Position numbers and translations under genes: made by a program | From: HKST-UBA85 sp035654775 | Lineage (GTDB): Bacteria; Bacteroidota; Bacteroidia; Flavobacteriales; Flavobacteriaceae | Direction of reading: 5' to 3' | NCBI GenBank assembly: GCA_035654775.1 | Contig: DASRWB010000032.1 | Location: 58,255 to 122,254 of the forward strand | Length of the DNA stretch: 64,000 bases | The notes under the pieces: generated by a model | Databases searched by the model: none | Told to the model about the DNA's origin: nothing | The model's input: only the letters and a program-made list of their open reading frames with translations | Shown: piece by piece, positions 60,804 to 64,000 of the stretch | Numbering within the stretch: position 1 is the first letter of the stretch | How the letters are laid out: the number at the start of each line of letters is the position of its first letter

Positions 60804-63800
60804 ATGAAAAAATTATACTTCTTCTTAACGTTGCTTTTTCTGGCTTCGTTTTCTTATTCACAAACCACGCTGGCGCATTTTGGACTAAACAACAATTTAG
60901 ATCCGGACAATGTAAATGCTTTTGGTACACCAACAGCTACTGTTAATGGGCTTTCCTACTCCACAACAAATTGTGAAGGAAGTCATAGCCTTTCCACAAA
61001 TCAGGATGCAACATACTTAGAAATAGCAGTAAGCACAATGGGCTTTCAGTCCATTTCTGTTTCATTTCAAAATCAAAAAAGCAACAACGGTGCAGGAAAT
61101 GATTTTTGGGAATTATTGGCAGATTACGATAATAACGGAAGTTTTGACCAACAACTAGCCGCTAACGCAGCCTCAGGTAGTTGCTCAACAAATTCGTTTG
61201 CATTAGACAGTAACTTTGATGATCGTTCACAAATAAAACTTAGATTAAATTATTCCAGAGATAAAAATATTACAATATTTCTTGATGATATTGAAATAAC
61301 AGGAACTCCAATTGTAGCTGCTACTCCGGTATTATCTCCGGGTTCTGTACCTTCTTTTGGCAATGTATGCTTAAATACAGAAGCCGGACCAAACAGTTTT
61401 ACTATTACAGGTGAAAACCTTACCGCAGATGATGTAACAATAAGTGCGCTTTCCGGTTTTAGTTTTTCTACCACAGCCGGAGGAACCTATACCGCTGCTT
61501 TAACACTGCCACAAACCGGCGGTTCTTATTCTCAGGAAGTTTATGTAAAATTCAATCCAAATACGGCAAGTAGCTACAATGGCAGTGTTCTAATAGGTGG
61601 TGGCGGAGCTTCCTCTGTAAATGTACCTCTTTCCGGAAGTGGAGTAACTATTCCCCTAGCCGTTGCCAATCCAAATCCTAACGGTGCATCTGATGTGTGT
61701 TATGACGGTGGTGGAATACTTACCAATATTTCATGGGAAAATATAGCTTCTGCTAATTCCTATGATGTGTATTTTGGAACATCGGGTTCTCCTGCATTTA
61801 TTGGAAATACATCTAGCAACTTTTATCCTGTAGGAGCCCTATTAGCAAACACAACTTATTACTGGAGTGTTGTACCAAAAAATGACTGTGGTGAAGCAAC
61901 CGGTAATATTACGAGCAGTTTTACAACCGCTTCAAGTCCATGTAGTAGTGACTATTGCGATGTAAACATAACCGAAGTACGATCAATTACAAGAGTACTA
62001 TTTTCTAATATAGACAATTCCAGTTCTCCTTCTACAGGTAGTGCTTCTTATGAAGACTATACTGCCATTGAAGGTAATGTGGTTCCGGGTGATTCATACG
62101 TTTTCACAACTGAAGGATTTACCAACGGAAATAACACTTTTAATTATAGTGTGTTTATAGATTGGAATCAAAACGGTGATTTTTCTGATATCGGGGAAGG
62201 TTATTATGCCGGTACCATAACAAATTCTACCGGAATTGACGGACAACAAACATCTACTAACATTATAGCCCCAACAAATGCACTGCCAGGAATTACAGGC
62301 ATGCGTGTAATTAGTAGTTTAAACCCGCTACCTTCTGATCCTTGTGGTACCACCATAAGCGAAGGACAAATAGAAGATTACACATTAAGAATATCTGATT
62401 GTAGTTTTATCTCAGCTTTAAACGGATATGCAGCTACAAGCGGATTTCAAGCCTGGAGTTTTAACCATACTTCAGGATCCAGTAATTCCGGAAATTTTCT
62501 TGGTGATGCTACATTAAATGGTGACGGCGATAATACAGCCGATGGAGATATTAATACCGGCAGCCAATCTTGGGGACTTTATGCCAATGGTGGCCAAACT
62601 GCCAACCAAAACATAGAATTAAGCAATTTATTAGGTCCTAACAGCACTTTAAGCCTACAAATGGACAACGGATGGATTGAAAACGGAGGCACAGTAGGTT
62701 TAGGGTTGAAAAATGGTGCTGGTGAAGATTTGATTGAATTCTATTTCAGAGGCGGAGAAAGTGACTACAAAATTAATGCATTAGATAACGAAACAGGAAC
62801 CGGTATCAGTTTTACAGATGAAGGCCTACAAATAGATTTTACACTCAGTACACAAACAACCGTAGATATTATAATTACCGAACTTTCAAATGGAACCACA
62901 CACAATTTCTCCAAATCACTTAAAAATCCTATCGGAGGTCAATTAATCAGAGAAATCCGATTATTTAATGCCTTTGCCGGAAGCGGAAGCAATTATGATG
63001 CTTTCTTCAACAGTCTACAATACTGTGCAGAACCGGTAACAGACAACGATGGTGATGGATACACAGCAGATGTAGATTGTGACGACAACAATGCCGCTAT
63101 TTACCCCGGCGCAGAAGAAATTTGTGACGGTATTGATAACAACTGTGATGGATTAATAGATGATGCTGATCCGGCAGTTACAGGACAAGATACTTGGTAC
63201 GCAGATGTGGATGGTGATGGTTATGGAAACCCAAATGATAGTATTTTAGCATGTAATCTACCATCTGGATATGTGTCGGATAGCACAGACTGCGACGATA
63301 CCAATGCAGCAATAAATCCCGGAAATACTGAAATCAATTTTAATGGCATAGATGACGATTGTAATCCCGATACCTTGGATGTTAACTCTGGAATTTTTGA
63401 AAGCTATGTAGTTGTAAATAACAATTATTACGACTTACTGGCTGACACCGGAAATCCGGATTTTAATGGCTTCAACCTTTCTAGCTTTACCTGTGGTGAC
63501 AATTTAACTTTAAACGGAGCTCAAAATAAAATTTTTAAATGTGATACTGGTGATGTTCTTAATGGTAAACTATTCTATCGCGTATATGAGAGTTCTTCAA
63601 CACCGGGTAGCTTTGTTGAACTAAATTTAAACTGGTCTAGTAATGATTCTGGAGCTCCTGCCGGTTGCCAAAACCAAACTTGGGAAACCGTCTCATACAG
63701 TGTTGATTTATTAAACAACCTGACTCCAGGAAACTATATCTTGGAAATTTATACTTCTGCCGATTATACCTCTAATCCAAATTCTGGAACACATTATGCT

Positions 63801-64000
63801 AATAATGGTGGTGCAAATTATGCTGCTAGTTTTAGTTATTATGACGATGCACCTCAAGCCATTTGTCAAGATATTACCGTACAATTGGATGCTAACGGAC
63901 AAGCTAGTATTGTAGCTGCTGATATTGATGGTGGTTCTAACGATGCTTGTGGTATTGCTTCACTTTCTGCCGGTCAAACTTCTTTTGATTGTTCGCATAT
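60804..64000 (+). CDS. Very large secreted multidomain protein, partial (window end)
   Basis: Open from ATG 60804 to the window edge, at least 1065 residues. Signal peptide (about 1-20, ending SYSQ), an N-terminal beta domain, Ig-like and fibronectin-like parts, a GEVED domain (about 385-530: FIDWNQNGDFSDIGEGYY), a beta region, then two MopE-type repeats (about 746-850) with DNDGDGY, DCDDNNAAIYPGAEEICDGI and DGDGYGN, DCDDTNAAINPG, likely calcium- or metal-binding. The last visible part is an HYR-like strand (QDITVQLDANGQASIVAADI). A T9SS sorting domain is expected beyond the edge. No catalytic motif seen. Confidence 0.88.
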   Translation, partial: MKKLYFFLTLLFLASFSYSQTTLAHFGLNNNLDPDNVNAFGTPTATVNGLSYSTTNCEGSHSLSTNQDATYLEIAVSTMGFQSISVSFQNQKSNNGAGNDFWELLADYDNNGSFDQQLAANAASGSCSTNSFALDSNFDDRSQIKLRLNYSRDKNITIFLDDIEITGTPIVAATPVLSPGSVPSFGNVCLNTEAGPNSFTITGENLTADDVTISALSGFSFSTTAGGTYTAALTLPQTGGSYSQEVYVKFNPNTASSYNGSVLIGGGGASSVNVPLSGSGVTIPLAVANPNPNGASDVCYDGGGILTNISWENIASANSYDVYFGTSGSPAFIGNTSSNFYPVGALLANTTYYWSVVPKNDCGEATGNITSSFTTASSPCSSDYCDVNITEVRSITRVLFSNIDNSSSPSTGSASYEDYTAIEGNVVPGDSYVFTTEGFTNGNNTFNYSVFIDWNQNGDFSDIGEGYYAGTITNSTGIDGQQTSTNIIAPTNALPGITGMRVISSLNPLPSDPCGTTISEGQIEDYTLRISDCSFISALNGYAATSGFQAWSFNHTSGSSNSGNFLGDATLNGDGDNTADGDINTGSQSWGLYANGGQTANQNIELSNLLGPNSTLSLQMDNGWIENGGTVGLGLKNGAGEDLIEFYFRGGESDYKINALDNETGTGISFTDEGLQIDFTLSTQTTVDIIITELSNGTTHNFSKSLKNPIGGQLIREIRLFNAFAGSGSNYDAFFNSLQYCAEPVTDNDGDGYTADVDCDDNNAAIYPGAEEICDGIDNNCDGLIDDADPAVTGQDTWYADVDGDGYGNPNDSILACNLPSGYVSDSTDCDDTNAAINPGNTEINFNGIDDDCNPDTLDVNSGIFESYVVVNNNYYDLLADTGNPDFNGFNLSSFTCGDNLTLNGAQNKIFKCDTGDVLNGKLFYRVYESSSTPGSFVELNLNWSSNDSGAPAGCQNQTWETVSYSVDLLNNLTPGNYILEIYTSADYTSNPNSGTHYANNGGANYAASFSYYDDAPQAICQDITVQLDANGQASIVAADIDGGSNDACGIASLSAGQTSFDCSH

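Noticed and set aside
60804..64000. Frameshift or pseudogene at the window end
   Set aside because: The frame stays open to the last base; the lack of a stop is due to the window edge.

Overview
The window is AT-rich, gene-dense chromosomal DNA from a member of the Bacteroidota, most likely a marine-type Flavobacteriaceae. The grounds are several secreted proteins ending in type IX secretion system (T9SS) sorting domains; TAnnTTTG promoter boxes of the Bacteroidetes primary sigma factor with no purine-rich ribosome sites; a TonB receptor paired with a DUF4249 lipoprotein; a monomeric NADP isocitrate dehydrogenase; a long-form GAPDH; and the flavobacterial gene orders recN-DUF4835-coaBC-rpoZ-bamD and YbbR-coaE. 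There are no rRNA or tRNA genes, no insertion sequences, no CRISPR array and no prophage.

Layout. 1-3.5 kb: end of a TraB/GumN gene, then a rightward run deoC, deoD, histidine phosphatase, smpB and a small secreted protein. 3.5-11.5 kb: pcm (leftward), then an oxidoreductase, 3-hydroxybutyryl-CoA dehydrogenase, DUF1015, YggS, an exonuclease/GIY-YIG fusion with no ATG at its proper start, a voltage-gated-type ion channel, miaA and a cold-shock gene. 11.6-26.3 kb is almost all leftward: an RprXY-like two-component system, coaE-YbbR-glycosyltransferase, a T9SS cargo protein, fabI, recN-DUF4835(PorD)-coaBC-rpoZ-bamD, and dapA with an overlapping DUF gene. 26.4-28.1 kb: a 5'-nucleotidase split into two genes. 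28.1-32.3 kb (leftward): a membrane protein, ligA, prmC and an acetyltransferase. 32.3-39.2 kb: ribD-HAD-YigZ, a thioesterase, dnaA, a low-molecular-weight phosphatase, a PQQ-type sugar dehydrogenase and an RsmI-like methylase. 39.2-43.2 kb (leftward): a lysozyme-like protein, DUF2279, mltG, an acetyltransferase and dapF, an overlapping cell-wall cluster. 43.4-51.6 kb: a DegQ/HtrA protease, gap, a coiled-coil membrane protein, trmD, rplS, a long gene-free segment that folds like a structured RNA, and icd. 51.6-55.9 kb: TonB receptor, DUF4249, murQ, DUF6095. 56-64 kb: two very large secreted multidomain proteins, the second cut by the window edge.

Most genes are core metabolism, translation, envelope assembly and peptidoglycan turnover. 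The least explained element is 48.73-49.16 kb between rplS and icd: no ORF, a promoter-like box, several long-range and local complementary stems including a GAAA-capped hairpin, and an intrinsic terminator. It is the best candidate for an undescribed functional RNA. Other points to check are an apparent ATT start codon, five genes whose promoter box lies only 4-5 bases before the start codon (candidate leaderless mRNAs), tandem and inverted repeats before the two-component system, and a 33-codon gene convergent with gap.
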